Assembly: GCA_949128115.1 (NCBI GenBank)
Contig: OX421962.1
Location: forward strand, 12,723,262-12,787,261
Length of the DNA: 64,000 bases
Origin: Anaspis maculata
Lineage: Eukaryota > Arthropoda > Insecta > Coleoptera > Scraptiidae
Direction of reading: 5' to 3'
Shown here: positions 11,701 through 26,700 of the stretch, piece after piece
Layout: every line of letters starts with the position of its first letter
Position numbering within the stretch: the stretch's first letter is position 1
Made by a program: the position numbers and the translations under genes
Notes under the pieces: generated by a model
The model's database searches: none
What the model was told of the DNA's origin: nothing
The model's input: only the letters and a program-made list of their open reading frames with translations

Positions 11701-14700
11701 AGCTGATTATTGGCTAAAAACTCATTTTCCTATGCAGTGTCCAACTGTTTTCAAAAACAAATTTGCCATAGAAAAATTAGCAGAGTTCTGGAGACTCCAA
11801 TAATGGTCAAGCGACGAACCCTATTTTCAGTGTTGCTAGGGTAGAAAACTCAAAGAGAGCTGATTATTGGCTAAAAACTCATTTTCCTATGCAGTGTCCA
11901 ACTGTTTTCAAAAACAAATTTGCCATAGAAAAATTAGCAGAGTTCTGGAAACTCCAATGACGATCGAACAAAGAACCCTATTATCAGGGTTTCTAGGGTG
12001 TAGGAGACAGAAAGAAAGTTGATCATTGGCTAAGAATCCAAGAATCCACTTTCCAATAAAGTCTGGGACTGTTTTCAAGAACAAAACTGACAGTTCAAGT
12101 AGCAAAATTGTTAGAGCTGTACTGGAGACTCCAATGTCGATCAATCGACAAACCCTAGGGTTTGTTTCTAGGGTAGAAGACTCAAAGAGAGCTGATTATT
12201 GGCTAGAAAATTACATTTCCACGCAGTCTGTGACTGTCTCCAGAAACGAAATTGCCTGTTTAACTAACATAATTAGCGGAGTTCTGGAGACTCCATGACG
12301 ATCAAACGACAAACCCTATTTTCAGTGTTTCTCGGGTAGAAGACTCAAAGAGAGCTGATTATATTGGCTAAGAACTCATTTTCCTATGCAGTCTCTGACT
12401 GTTTTCTGAAACAAAGTTGCCATAGAAAAATTAGCAGAGTTCTGGAGACTCCAATGATGATCAAGCAAAGAACACTATTGTCAGGGTTTCTAGGGTGTAG
12501 GAGACTCGAAGAGAGTTGTTTATTAGCTAAGAATCTACTTTTCAATAAAGTCTGGTACTGTTTTTAGAAACAAAATTGCCAGTTTAAGTAGCAAAATTAT
12601 CATAACTTTACTGGAGACTCCAATGTCGATCAATCGACCAACCCTAGGGCTTGTTTTTAGGGTAAAAGACTCAAAGAGAGCTGATTATTGGCTAAGAACT
12701 TACAGTCCTACGCAGTCTGTTACTGTTTTCGGAAACAAAATTGCAAAACAACAACAACAACATTTTCATTAACAACATTAGCAGAGTTCTGGAGACTTCC
12801 CTGTTCATTCGACGAACCCTATTTCCAGTGTTTCTAAGGTGTGAAAGACTCAAAGAGAGTTGATTATTGGCTAACAATATATTTCTCTGTGCAGTCTGGC
12901 TGTTTTCAGAATCAAAATTGCCAGTTTTCAAGTGACGAACCCTATTTCTAGGGTTTTCAGGATGTTGAACCCGAAAGAAGTTGAAGTTGTATGAATTTGT
13001 CGTGATACAACTTTAATTCTACAAGATGCCTCTATTGAGAGACTTCCACAACTTTTACGATATTCCCAAAAGAAGTTCATTATTGGCTAAAAACACGTTC
13101 TTCTGTACCGATCTCTGTAGATTTTAGTTACGGAATGACCAATATTAGTAGCAAAATTAGCACATTTGTTCTGGATATTCCACTGACGATCAAGCGAGTA
13201 ACCCCATTTTCAGAGTTTTAGGGTATAGAAGACTCAAAAGGAGTTGATATTAGCTGAAAATATATTTTTCTATGCAGTCTGTGACTGTTTTCAGGAACGA
13301 AATTGCCAATTCTAGAAGCAAAATTATCACAGAGTGAAAACTACAATGGCAGTCAAGTGACGAACCCTATTTCCAGGATTTTTAGGATGTTGTCTCCAAA
13401 AGAAGTTAATTATTGGCTGAGAACACGTTTTTCGCTCTACTTTCAGAAGGTTTAGTTGTATTTTGATCAGTTTTAGTAGCAGGATTAGCACAGTTTTTCT
13501 GGAGACTCCAATGACAACCGGACGACGAACCCCATTTCAAGTATACTAATCAGGAAGTTGAAGTTGAGTTACCTGCTCAAAAGCAGACGAATATTAGGCA
13601 GAAACACATTTTTCTGTACTGCAATGTTCAGTCTTAACTTAAGGAATATTTAGACTCAAAATAAAAATAATAAACGCCTTTATTCCTGCTTGAAATACCT
13701 TAATCACAGAATTTTACAATTAAATAAATAATAAATAATCATAGCAGCAAACGGCAGGGTTTAGTTCTCCAGGACTGTCATTCCATTCAGCCCAAATTGA
13801 CAATTTTAGAAAAGCTAAACGATCGCGTAGCTTTGCTGGAGACTTAACTACCAAAAACTCGGTTACATTCTACGATTCCATACCCCCCCACCTCCTTCTG
13901 AAGGTTTTGCTCTGGAGATGCCTGTTAATTGCGAAAATTCACTTTCTTTCTCACCACACCCATCGAAACAAAAACCATAGGAGTTAGATTATAACATTAA
14001 AAGTCGTCATTGTTGTTATTAATCTTTATTAAATTTGTATCCTGCCCCATTCGAAATGTTTGTACATGTGTTATGTAGCCGAGTTTTGAGGAGTTGCCAA
14101 AGGAGAAATGGTCTCAGATAAATCACCGTGATTAATTGGTTAACCTCCCAATGTTGAAACGTCGAAATTACACTCACACAATCAAGATTCGACGTTCATT
14201 ATTATTAGTATTATGGCCCATTGTTCAACGGGGTGTAAATTATTTCTGCACGCAAGCCATATGTATACCTAAACAAATTAGAGCCTGAACTTATAACGGA
14301 ATAGTTGTACACAACGCCAGTTGCCGCAGTTATCGATTAACCTCTGGTTATCCACTTAATTAATTCGCTTTATTTCGAAGTTTCAAGGGATTTGTTTTTG
14401 TTAATTGAGCAATGTAAAGCCCCATAAAACAAGGATTATGGCCAACTAAGCATATAGGCATTATGCCTATAGGTACGAGTATACTTAGTCAATTAAATAG
14501 CATTGAACAGAAAGAAAAAACCGTTTAATCTCTAGTTAAGTACCAAAACCTATAATTATTGTTGATGAAACCTAACGTATTATAATTTTTAACTGAAGAA
14601 TACTGTTATTTTTTTTGCAGTAGCTACACGTCGTTGTGGAACAGACAGGGCTCGGCTTATCTGCGAGAACTGACGCAACAAATGTCGACGAAACGGCAGA

Positions 14701-17700
14701 AGTTGAAGGCAAGTTTCAGTTTGAATATAACAACCGTGTGTATGTTCGTGATGCATCATGATTTGCACAAGTTAACATTTAATGCACATAATTGCACGTT
14801 GTGCATCGATTTGAATTTATCGTCGCCGCGGATTTGTTGCATATCTTCGATGTAAGTGCCTGAGTATACAAAAGAGCTGTCGCGCACGTATCGCATCCAT
14901 CATTATGCTGGAAAGCCTGTAATTTCAAACCTACAATTGCTGTATTAATGGTGACATATTACAAAAAGCTCTGCATAATATGGGCGTCGCCGCGACAAGT
15001 CCTTTGAAATTGCAGCGAAAAAAGATTCGGGAAACTTGCAGTTGGGTGGAGGCAGCCCGGTCTGTTTCTTGGATGGGTGGCCGACGCTAACAGTCCCCAG
15101 TACAGGGTGTCTCACTTAACATTGACCTCCCAATATTTTTCTTATTCTCAAAAATCTTCGTTGGACGAACATTTTTCTGGATTAATTCCAGTTATACATT
15201 TGTTGAATCTTGAATCTCAAGTCGAATTTCTAATCTAACAATAAAATCCCAGGCAACACACTTTCGTTTAATAAACTTTTTTTTGTCAGAAACTGAAAAA
15301 ATATACGGTATATGGTAAACGTATAATCAATGTCAGAATGTCCGCGAATTGTTCAGTGTAATTTATACGTTTTTATCATCTATGTAAACTACCAACAATA
15401 AACGTATGAATTCAACCTTTATTCAATGTCAGAACGTTGCCAATAGGGTCCTTGCATGAATTTTATTTCAAGACGATTACCTCATAAAATAATTAAAAAC
15501 GTTATCCACAATAATTTCCGCCCAAAAAAAAATGAAAAAAAAAATTCCCCATCCTTTAAATGAAGATCAAAGTTTGAATTTTTTTTTTCGCGCCAAAAAC
15601 GCGGTCGCTTCTAAAATGACCTTGAATGCTCACGATGACGTCATCCCGAGAGTTTTATTTTTTGTTTGCAAGTTTTTTTCTTTGCGAGGTTGCAGCCCTG
15701 CGCCCTGAAACCCCGCGAAATTTCAAATCGTCATTATTTTACCCAAGGAGACTATTGACCATAATAACTTGCTATTAACCTAAATCAGTCCCGAAAAATT
15801 CAAAATCATTGTATTTTCATTCTATATTTTTATTACCACAGTACCTGATTAAATTATAACAAATTCAGTCTATTAACGAAACAATCAAATAAATAAATTA
15901 TGTATCAACAGAATGTTGAACTTTCCTTTTAGTCCGGTGGACTAGCGCCAAATATTGCCCAAACTATGCATTTTATGACTGCGGAACAATTTTTTGCAGG
16001 CATGTTCGGGAACCCTTCCTCTATCATTTGAGAAGTGCTGCCAAGCAAATTTTCAATGAAGGGGGCCAGGGGGGCCCCTTTTTTGACAACATGAATCGTT
16101 TTTTGTCGATAAAATCCGTGATAAAAATGCTATAAAAAAAAATTCAACGGATTATTGAAGAGCAACTCAAAATGTCACTTATGTGTGATGAGACTTATTA
16201 CAGGGTGAGCAGGTTCCGAGAAAGATGACTTTCCGTCAACATGCAATATGATGAAGAAAAATTGCGCCAAAGACTTTGAGTTCCGTCATTGAAAGATGCC
16301 GATTGGCATATTTGTTGATCATACGCACTTGAACTGGTTGAGAACAGTACCCAACTGCGTCATTGGTGCCGGAGCTATATACAGGGTGGAAGAGAAAAAT
16401 ATTTTTGTTATTTTTTATTTCAAAAACCAGGATAGATAAAGTGATCAAAATTTAGAAATTGATGCTTCATTCAATGCGTGTGGAGACACAACAAACCGTT
16501 TTAAAATATCTTGAAGCGTTCTTGAAATATTTTGAAAAAACTGAAGAATATCATAAAAATTTTACTTTCTACTTTGATCTCGTATTTTCCATTATATAGA
16601 GGTATATACTATAATTTAACAACAAATTAGGGTGAAAACTAAACAGCCACATCACTCACCGGCATCAATCATGTATGCGTCAATGCGTCATATACAGGGT
16701 GTAAGAAAAAATTGTTGTTTTCTTTGCTGTTATAGAAAAATCAAGACATAAAAAGTGAAAAATTAGGGAGGTAAGAAGTTTCCGGGGAAACAAACCAAGC
16801 CAAGACACCTGATAAGGTAAATGACTGACGTGAATGTGTAATCCACACGTTTTTTTTGGTTGTTTTTTCATATACAGCAAAAAAAAACAGCCATTTTTTC
16901 TTACACCCTGTATATAACGCATACATAATTGATGCCGGTGATGGTGCTGTTTAGTTTCAACCATAATTTATTGTATATTTGTGTATATTGTGAAATTTGT
17001 TGCATAACTTAAGGATATACATCTGTATAATGGAAAATACGAAATCAGAGTAGAAAGTAAAATTTTGATGATATTCTTCATTTTTTTGGAAATATTTCAG
17101 GAACGCTTCAAGATATTTCAAAACGGTTTGTTGTGTCTTCACATGCATTGAATGAAACATCAATTCCTCAATTTTGTTCACTTTATCTATTTTGGTTCTT
17201 GAAATAAATAAAAACAAAAATATTTTTCTCTTCCACCCTGTATATAGCTCCGGCACTGTTGACGCTGTTGGGTGTCGTTCTCAACCAGTTCAGGTGGATA
17301 TGATCAACAAATATGCCAATCGGCATTTTCCAGTGACGGAGCTGAAGGTCTTTGGCACAATATTTTCTTTATTATATTGCATGTTGACGGGAAGTCATTT
17401 TCTTTGGAACCTGTTCACCCTGTAACAGTTTTTATCACACATAAGTGACCTTTCGAGTTGCTTTTCATAATCCGTTAGAATTTTCAATTTAGCATTTTTA
17501 TTACGGATTTTATCGACAAAAAAACGATTCAAGTTGTCAAAGAAGGGCCCCCTGACCCCCCACATTGAAAAATTGCTTGGCAGCACTTCTCAAATAATAG
17601 ATGAAGGCTTTCTGAACATGCCTGCAAAAAATTGTTCCGTAGTCATAAAATGCATAGTTATAACCCTAGTCCACCGGACTATTTTGTCTTACGACCATTT

Positions 17701-20700
17701 TTCTTATCTTGCTTGTGTGATTATCATTCCGCCTTCTGCACTACCAAAGAATACCAAACATAGCAATGACGGATCTTCTAATATACAATTTGTTTCACGG
17801 TTTTTGCAGATAAACCAAGAGAAATCTTCTTTTGCTCTCATGTAGAAGTAGAATTTTGCATTTTTTTTTCTAGTTCTGCTCTGACGTCACATAGGTATAC
17901 TTTCTGGTACGAAATCACTTCAAAAAATTGCAGGATGCTGGACCAAAACAAAAATTATTTTATAGCAACGCGATCATCGGACACTTCAAACTGGTCATCT
18001 GGTCCATTCCTTTTTCATGTTAAAAAATGATATGCATCAGAACTGGGAATCGAAAATAGTAGTGACGTATTATAGGTGTGATCTGCTTGGTATGTATGAT
18101 GCCAGGGTATTCAGATTGCTGTTGCAGGTCTGGTATATCGTCGGCCTGGTATAACATCCGTTTTTATGAATGATGATTGATGACAAGATCGCTAGAACAA
18201 GCTGGTGTGTTCTTTCTTCTCATAATTTCATAAAACAATTGGTTTGCTGAGCTCGAGGGTGAGCTCAATCAAAATTTGATTCGTTGAACTTGTAACAGCT
18301 GCGATTGATTTGCCAGTAGATGTATCTGTAGGTACGGTCCTCGATCCTATGGTATTAAACAAAGGCAATCTTCATTTAGCGCCCTAGCTGTGGATAAGTA
18401 GTGACCCCATTTTCCTCCACATATTTCCAGATCAATGCAGTCATTCTAATGGACACATCAGAGACGACTTCTCTTCAAAGTATCTGTGAAAAAAAAAAAT
18501 AGAAATATTTTATTATTGAGTTCTTACGTAAAACAAACAATTTCGCCATGAAGCTCATTTTTAGCCTTTGTCAAATTTCAGCAACAGTAGAAGTGAAACC
18601 AATTTCGCAAGTAGTAAAATGGATTTTAAAATTTTTTTCATCAACTTTGAAAAAGTACTTGATATCAGTTTCCGAAAAAAAAAATCTGCCCAGGAGGAGA
18701 GTGCAAAAAAACTGCAGATTCTTTCGGCATGTGATACAAGATCCTGATGAAATACTGACCCAAACATACTTTAAATTGCGATTTCTGGGCACCGCACAGA
18801 CACCTCAAAGGTAACAGTGGCTCCAAAAATCTCTCTTCATTCCTGCATCCACGTTTGGCTGCACTTCCCTGCAGTAATGCAGATGAATCTTGCATTTTTC
18901 TGAGATAACCTGGACAAAACTTCGAAATCTTCTGGGGACATGGGGGCGAGCATGGTGTTGGGAGAGTACCATTGATTTCATGTGAAGATAGCACAGAGGA
19001 ATTCAAAACGCCACCAACCGCAGCCTTCCAGCATCCTCGTGGATGGCTACAAAAAAATTTGTTTCAGTTAAGTACATCAGAAAACACAGGATTATGCCAT
19101 GACAAGTGCTATGTACCCGCCATATGGAAAACTAACTGCGTTATTTTATAAACTGCTAATTTACTTGTGGCCAACCCACAACAGAGGCAGACTTCAGATG
19201 TTTTCCATATTATTAATCTAAATATTAAGTGGGACCTTGAACTTCGCGTTTCCCCATTTCTTGTTCTCTGTGCAGTCTAATGAGTAAATTGCTGGAAAAA
19301 TTTGTACGAAAGAGGTCAGCCCCTAGTTTCCCTACTGAGTTTCTTCACAGTTTCTCCAGGCTCTTTCAGTATTTTTTCATAGACCCTCCGAGTTCAAAGC
19401 AGTTCACCTGGCGAGTGCCAATAGAAGAGTTCTCCTTGAGATCCTTCAACTTGTACAGAAGGGGTCCCTAGCAATTTACCATTGGATTTATCTCTCAACG
19501 GAGTCATGTCTGGAATGCCACATGTGCCACATGTACAATCTATTTCCCATCGTCTGCTTCTATTTATTACATGAAGCGGTTCAGGCTGAGGCTGAGTCAT
19601 TAAGCTAGGTTCAATTCACAAGAAATAGAAACGACCTTCACCTTTTTCGTTTTTCTTTGTGCATTCCAAGGCTTAATCGTGTTGAAAGCAAGGGTCCGTA
19701 CTTCATAACTTTTCGCAGATTTCATTCCTGCAAAAGATCAGTAATGATTGTGCTACTATTTCAAACAATTCCTCGTCTTTACCTCCTTAAGCGTGGATGT
19801 TCCAACCGGCCAACCTATCAACGTTCAAACCAATCCAACGGCACGCCACAACATACATAAAATAATGACTCGATCACCTCTTTTCAAGACTCCGGCAGAT
19901 TGTCCGAGTGCATAGGAATGACGCTGTCTCACCTTGTTCTTGTTCAAAAAATCACTTCGTGAAAAATGATCTCCACAATCTATGTCTCCACAAACAACGA
20001 AGGACGGTTAGTACTACCATTTACTACGTAGCGTCACTTGTCTGGCAAATATTCTTCCATTTCCGTCGCAATTGGGGGTCCCTGGCGGAGCGAAAGAAAG
20101 TTTTGTTCGTTGCCTCCATAGAATAGCTGTTCCTTCTGGGGAACTCTTCTCTTGTCCTCCATGTAGCCCTATAGCTAAACAAAACAGACCTATTTCAATT
20201 TTGGGATGTAGCGCCTGTGTCAGCCAACCTTTACCTGCTAATATTGCACTTATTTCCGTACTCAGGACACCAGAATACACCACTGGAATACACCCACTTT
20301 TAAGCCTAGTCTACAATATGGTTTTTAGTTGCAAGTCGCAACGTGGAAGTGAGGTTGGAATTGCAGTCGCTAGTCGCAGTGAAAGTTGGTTCTAGACCAA
20401 CTCTTGCGACTAGAGACTTGCAACTTGCAACTAGAGACCATATTGTAGACTAGGCTTTACTGTTACATCTTACAAAAAACTGACCTCACGGAAAGCCGCC
20501 GCGCCATAGTTAATGGAAGTATGAAAGCCGCGAAAATGCGCCGTCGCCTTTTCTCACGTGTCAGGGCGATCCCCAAGCTCGTGCTGCGCGCTTTTCAACC
20601 TGAACTGAGTTTCAACCTCACAGACGTCTGAGACGGTGACAGTTGGATTATGTCAAACATTTAAAATTCGTAGTCGCAATCTGTTAGTGTAAAATCAAGT

Positions 20701-23700
20701 AGCCCCGTCCGGGGCATGATGACGTCATCCCGCAGGTGACAGATAGGTGCATGGAAGTTGCATACCTAACAGTTTTTGTGTTTCAAATTTACAAAATAAA
20801 ATAAAATATCAAGAATTTCGAAAAACCGTTCAGTCTGTGGTGCTATTTGGCTATCAAAGCATCATTGGAGACAATAAAAAAAAATCGTGCAAGGACCCTA
20901 TTATACCAAAATTATTTGTGTAATTTATACGTTTTCCCTTTATGCAACTTTCAGGACACCTTAACGATATCCACGATAAAGTGGCGGGATAGGGGAGGTG
21001 GAGGATACCACACCAAGACACCAGAAGGTATCCACGAATGATTAGAAGAAGTAGGTGTTTAGGACCCCTCTGCCTTGAAAAAGACAGTTTGAATGGGTGC
21101 AGCGGAGCATTTGTCTCTGGCTTCTACGCTACCATTTGAAAGTTCTATGAGTTGCCGCAGGAACTCGGGCTCTGCCACTGGTGCGACGTTCAGTAGATTG
21201 CAAATGCCGTATAGACGTGTCATGTTCAATGACTGCACCTTGCACGTATAGTGCGAATGAACTAGTGATGTGAAAAAAGGAAGAATTCGTTCCTAAGTAA
21301 TCGTTACTTGTCGTGTACTCGTTGGAACGAATCCTGACTTTGAAAAGTATTCGTTCTTTTTCGGTTTCGTTACTGGACGTTGGACGAGTTATGCAGAGTT
21401 AGAGCTATAGCCATTTTCATTTACCTGGGGTCCTCTGGGCACAGGTTCACCTATATTGGCCGTCATTGGTCGAGTCCAAGCAACCAGCCCGATCGATAAC
21501 CGCTCCTGGTTAAACAGCCAATTGAACCAGTGAGCTTGTCTACTCAAAGACCTGCGCACGAGCTGTGAGCTAAGGGAACCGCCTATATGAGAAGGTCTAT
21601 TCTGTGGTTAGAGCAGATAGGGAGAACTACTCGTGGTTAGTAATTCGATATTTTTCCGCACCTCAAAGCTAGAAGCGGGAATCGGCGTAGCATCGGCGCC
21701 AGTCGAGGCCCAGAGAAGTAAACGAAAACCAAAACAAAGCGGGCGAATTTCTTGAACTCCAATTTTTTATTGTTAATATGAACAGGCTTGCAATCTGTTT
21801 GCTGTAGGCGGTTGCCGTCAAATCGCCTATACTAAAGCGGCGTACTCCGCGCTAGTGAGAGGGATACAATCGCGGCCGCTCGGTGGCTCGCGGAATTAAC
21901 CCGCGCGTATTGGATGCGGAGGCTGATGCAGGAGGAAAAACCGAGCGAGCGGCTTTGCTAAACCGGCCCGGATGGCTGGTTTATTACACGTTTCTGTTCC
22001 ACTTGATCTAAACGTTTATGCTTTACGTGTAAAATGTGGATAAAAACCACCAATAAATAGCCATAACATGGTTCACATTTCATTAATTCAAAATGTATAT
22101 TATACCTGGATGTCATTCGTTTAAAATCCATATAAATTAAATTATTTTTCAAGAAAATAGTTCGAACATTTATTTTAAATGTGGAATATACATTTTTATT
22201 TTACCTGAAAAAAACGTTTTTGCAGTTCGTGAAATATACCTATTTAAATCATGGGCAAGAATGGTTCACGTTTGATTTGTTAAAGTCGTTGAATAAACTA
22301 TGATATTATTCGTTTAAATTCAATAGATAATAAATTGAATTTACAAAAATGGGTTTTTGCATACGTTTATAAAACGATTTTCAATCGTTTAGTTATAAAT
22401 TCGTTCAATATAAACGTTTATGCGATATACCTTTACCAGACTTAAACCAAAAATATACCGATTATACGTTGAATAAACGTTTATTAAACTAACGTGTGTT
22501 GCCTGAGATGCAGAAATTTCAAGGATTTTAGTGATCTCGGACTGGTGCTTCATTGGGTCGCCTGACCTAGATGCCTCCGCACTGAGGGACCCCCAATAGA
22601 ATAAGCAAAACACACGCCTTTGGAGTTCTGCTCTGAGAGTCTTGTCTGAGGCTCTTTTATCCTCAAAGACTTAGCAGCTCACTGTGCCTGGATACCTTCT
22701 GCGGTTGCATTTGTACCTGTAATCAAGCTCGCTATACCCTGAATCGCCTCCGGCAATTGCCTTCATGGCCCTTTTCTTATACTCCTCATAATAACCTGGT
22801 TCGTATTCGGCGATTGCCGTTGAAACCTTCCTAAAACTCGGTATAGCCTTGATGGCCTTCAGCAATTGACTTTGAAACCTTCCCAGAGAACGCGATACCC
22901 TAGAACACCTGGTGATCGGTGAGCTTTCTCAGAGCTCGATATATAGTGTTCGGTTGACGATTGGCTTCATATTTACGAGAAACCTTCTTGAAGCTCGCAA
23001 TTTCCTTGCCGTCGCCATCGGATATAGCCTTTATAACCTTTCTAAAGCTAGCTATACAGTGGATGTCGTTGGGCAATTGCCTTTATAATATTCCTAAAAC
23101 TTGATAAGTTCAGCTTGGATCGCTTCCAAGGATCCCTCCTTAAGCTCTCATACCATAGATCGCCCTTGGCAATTCCTTGCCTTCAAAAGCTCCCTGCTGA
23201 AGCTCTGTAGACCATGGATCGTCTTAGGTTATGGCATCCTTAACCTTTTTGAAGCCTTTAAGCTTGCTATATCCTAGATCGCATTCGGCAATTGTCTTCT
23301 TAAGCTCCCTAAAAATCCATATTCTCTGGAACGCCTCCAGCGTTTGCCTCGATAACCGACATAAAACCCCTGGATCGTCTTCGACTACTCCACTGACTCT
23401 TACCTTCGCAAAGCTTGACATACTTTGATTTACCTTCTTCGATTGACTTTGGAACTGTCCAACCTTTCCGAAGCTCACTAAACCCTGGATGGTCTTCAAA
23501 TTGCCTTCATAGCATTCCCAGAGATCTCTCTACTTTGAATTGCATACAGCGATTGCCTTTATAGCCTTACCCAAGTTTGCTTTAGACTGGTCAGTCTGTT
23601 AGTGCCTTCACAATTTCCCTGAAGCGCCATTTACATTAAATCGCTGTCGGTGATCGTTTTTGTAGCTACCTACAGCTCGCTATTCTTTGGAATATCTTTG

Positions 23701-26700
23701 ACGATTGCCTTTATAATAAACCTTCAGGAACGCTTAAAGCTCGCTGAATTCTGAATTGCCTTCTGCGGTTTCTTTTTCAGCTTAACCGCCTTCCTGAAGC
23801 TTGCAATATCCTGAATCGCTTTCGACCTTCGGCGATTGCCTTTTAAACCTGCCCAAGGCTCTGCGCTTTGCTCTCTATATACTTTGATTTACTTTCGAGG
23901 ATTGCCTTCATAACCTTACAACCTTCCTAAAGATGGTAATACCCTGGATAGCTTTTGGCGATTGCCATTCATACTTTCCTAATGCTCTGCATACCCTGAA
24001 TTGCCTTCGATGATTGCTTTTATAGTTTATAACCTTCTTAAAGCTTATTATATACTTTGAATCAGTTTTGGCGATTACCTTTATACATTTATAACCTTCC
24101 TAAAACAAATAATACCCTGGATCGCTTTCACAGATTGCCTTTCAAATTTTCCTAAAGCTCTATGCTCTGCCTAACCTGGATCGCCTTCGATGATTGCCTT
24201 TATACAGCGTGTTCAACAATGATTGTCCTTGCCGCCTTTTTGGAATTTGGCCCGCATTAGACATGCGCCGCTTCAATGAAATCATTTTGGAATACCGTAG
24301 TAACGAAGTTGATAGACGTCACGTCACACTGACTGATAAAAAATCTGAGGTTAACAGTGACGGCATTGACGGCTGATCCATTCCCGTTCCGTCAGGTTGC
24401 TTGTTCACTATTTACCAGCAGTGACGTGACGCTGACGTGACGTGACGTGACGTGACGTCTATCAATTTCGTTACTACGGTATTCCAAAATGATTTCATTA
24501 AAGCGGCGCATGACTAATGCGGGCCAAATTCCGAAAAGGCGGCAAGGACAATCATTGTTGAACACGCTGTAGTTTATGTACTTACTTGTTGAAGTATAAA
24601 GCTCGCTATATACTTTGAATTACTTTCAGTGATTGCCTGCTTTGGATGATGGCCTTTATAGTTTATAGAATTCCTAAAGTTCAATATAACTACTATGAAT
24701 CACTTTTGGCGATTGCCTTCAAAACTTCACGACCTTCCTAAAGCTCGAAATATCTTGTATCGCTTTCCTAAATAATCTTTTTAAATAACCTAAATGGCTT
24801 TCAGCGATTTCCTTTTGAACCTTCCTAAAGCTCTGTATATACCCTTGATCGCCTTCGATGATTGCCTTCGTAGTTACAGCCTTCCTAAAGCTCGCTACAT
24901 AATTTAAATAATTTTTGGCGATTATCTTCAAAATTTTATGCCCATCTTAACACTCGTAATATTCTGGATCGCTTTTAGAGATTGCGTTTCAAACTCTCCC
25001 AAATCTCTATACATATACTCTGAATTACCTTCGATGATTGCCCTTATAGTTTATAGCCTTCCCAAAGCTCGATATACAGGCTGGTCCAGCTTATAGTAGC
25101 AATAATTCACCATTCGATGGTCCATCGAAAACTAGGTCGACATGCATAATTTAATTTTTCTCCAAAACGCTTCCTAAGGGAGATAGAACACTTCAAAGTA
25201 CAGTTTTTAAAATCTTTTTTGCAATAATTCTCAAGTCATTGAAGCTATTTTGATCAAATTTGGTGCAAATGCTTACGAAATAGATGTTCATCACTTGACA
25301 TAGATAACTTTTGTCGAAATTGTCCAGTGGCGTAGATACGGGGGAGGATTGTTCAGCTTCTCCCACCCCATTTTTTGCGCCACTGGATGTTTTCAAAAAC
25401 TCATACTTTTTTGAATTCCTTGTTCAATTGGGAAAAAAAGTTACACTTGTAAAATTTTGATTAGAGGCTTCGTTTCGAAGATATTTGGGTTTGAAACTTG
25501 GGAAAACGCCTCGAAATCGCGACTTTCGGCCTGAGAATTAAAATCCAAGAAAACTCATGATTCCCCGACTGGAATAAGCTTTTTAGGTCGTTTAAGTTGA
25601 TTTGCTGCCATCTTGTGCTGAGAAACGAGGCGTTTTCAGAGAAAAATATTTTGGGCTCTGGAAAGTGGCGCTTTCGAAATGTCTTCCAAAGTTTAAAACC
25701 CAAATATCTCGAAAATCAAGCCTCTAATTAAAATTTTACAAGAGTATTTTTTTCTTTCAAATTGAGCAAGGAATTCAAAAGAAGTAAAATTTTCCAAAAA
25801 TATTCAGTGGCGTAGAAAATTGAACAATGCCCCCGTATCTACGCCACTTGACAATTTTGACAAAAGTTATCTACGTCAAGTGATGGGTACCCATTTTCGT
25901 AAGCATTTGTAGCAAATTTGTTAAAAATCACTCCAATGACTTAAGAGTTATTGCAAAAAAAAAGGATTTTAAAGACTGAACTTTGAAGGGCTTTATCTCC
26001 CTTAGGAAGCGTTTTGGGAAACAATTCAATTATTCAGGTCGACCTAGTTTTCGATGGACCATCGAATGGTGAATGATTGCTACTATAACCTGGACCAGCC
26101 TGTATACTTGAAATCACTTTCGACGATTGCCTTTATAACTTCACAACCTTCCTAGCTCGTGATATCCTGGATCGCTCTCAGCGATTTCCTTTTAAATTTT
26201 TCCAAAGCTCTATATACCCTAGATTGTCTTCGATGATTGCCGTCATAGTTATAGTCTTTCTAAAACTCGCTGTACACTTAATTACTTTCGGCGATTGCCG
26301 TTCCAACTTTCCTGAAGCTCTATAAACCCTGAATTGTCTTCGATGATTTATGTTATAGGTATAGCCTTCCTAAAGCTTAGCTAAAGCTCGCTACATACCT
26401 TGATTCATTTTTGGCGGTTACTTTCATATATCTATAGCTTTCCTAAAGCTGGTAATACTCGAGATCGGTTTCGGCGATTGCCTTTCAAACCTTCCCAAAG
26501 CTCTGCGCTCTACATACCCTGGATCGCCTTCGATGATTGTCTTTATAGATTTAACCTACCTAAAGCTCACTATTTACTTTAAATCAATTCCACCGATTGC
26601 CTTTATAACTTTGCAACTTTCCCAAAGCTCGTAATACCCTGGATAGCTTTTGGCGGTTTCCTTTCAAACTTTTCCAAAGCTCTATTTACCGTCGATCGCC

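Noticed and set aside
10496..12298. Open frames of 67-102 codons repeated on both strands in the satellite
   Set aside because: They are the same monomer read through; each copy carries its own frameshifts and there is no start, domain or splice context.
14709..14855. Exon 3 extending to the GTAAGT at 14852
   Set aside because: It would leave phase 2 against a phase 0 last exon. Kept only as a possible alternative isoform.
25461..25703. 80-codon - frame
   Set aside because: Lies in one arm of the 25077-26102 palindrome and is mirrored with changes in the other.
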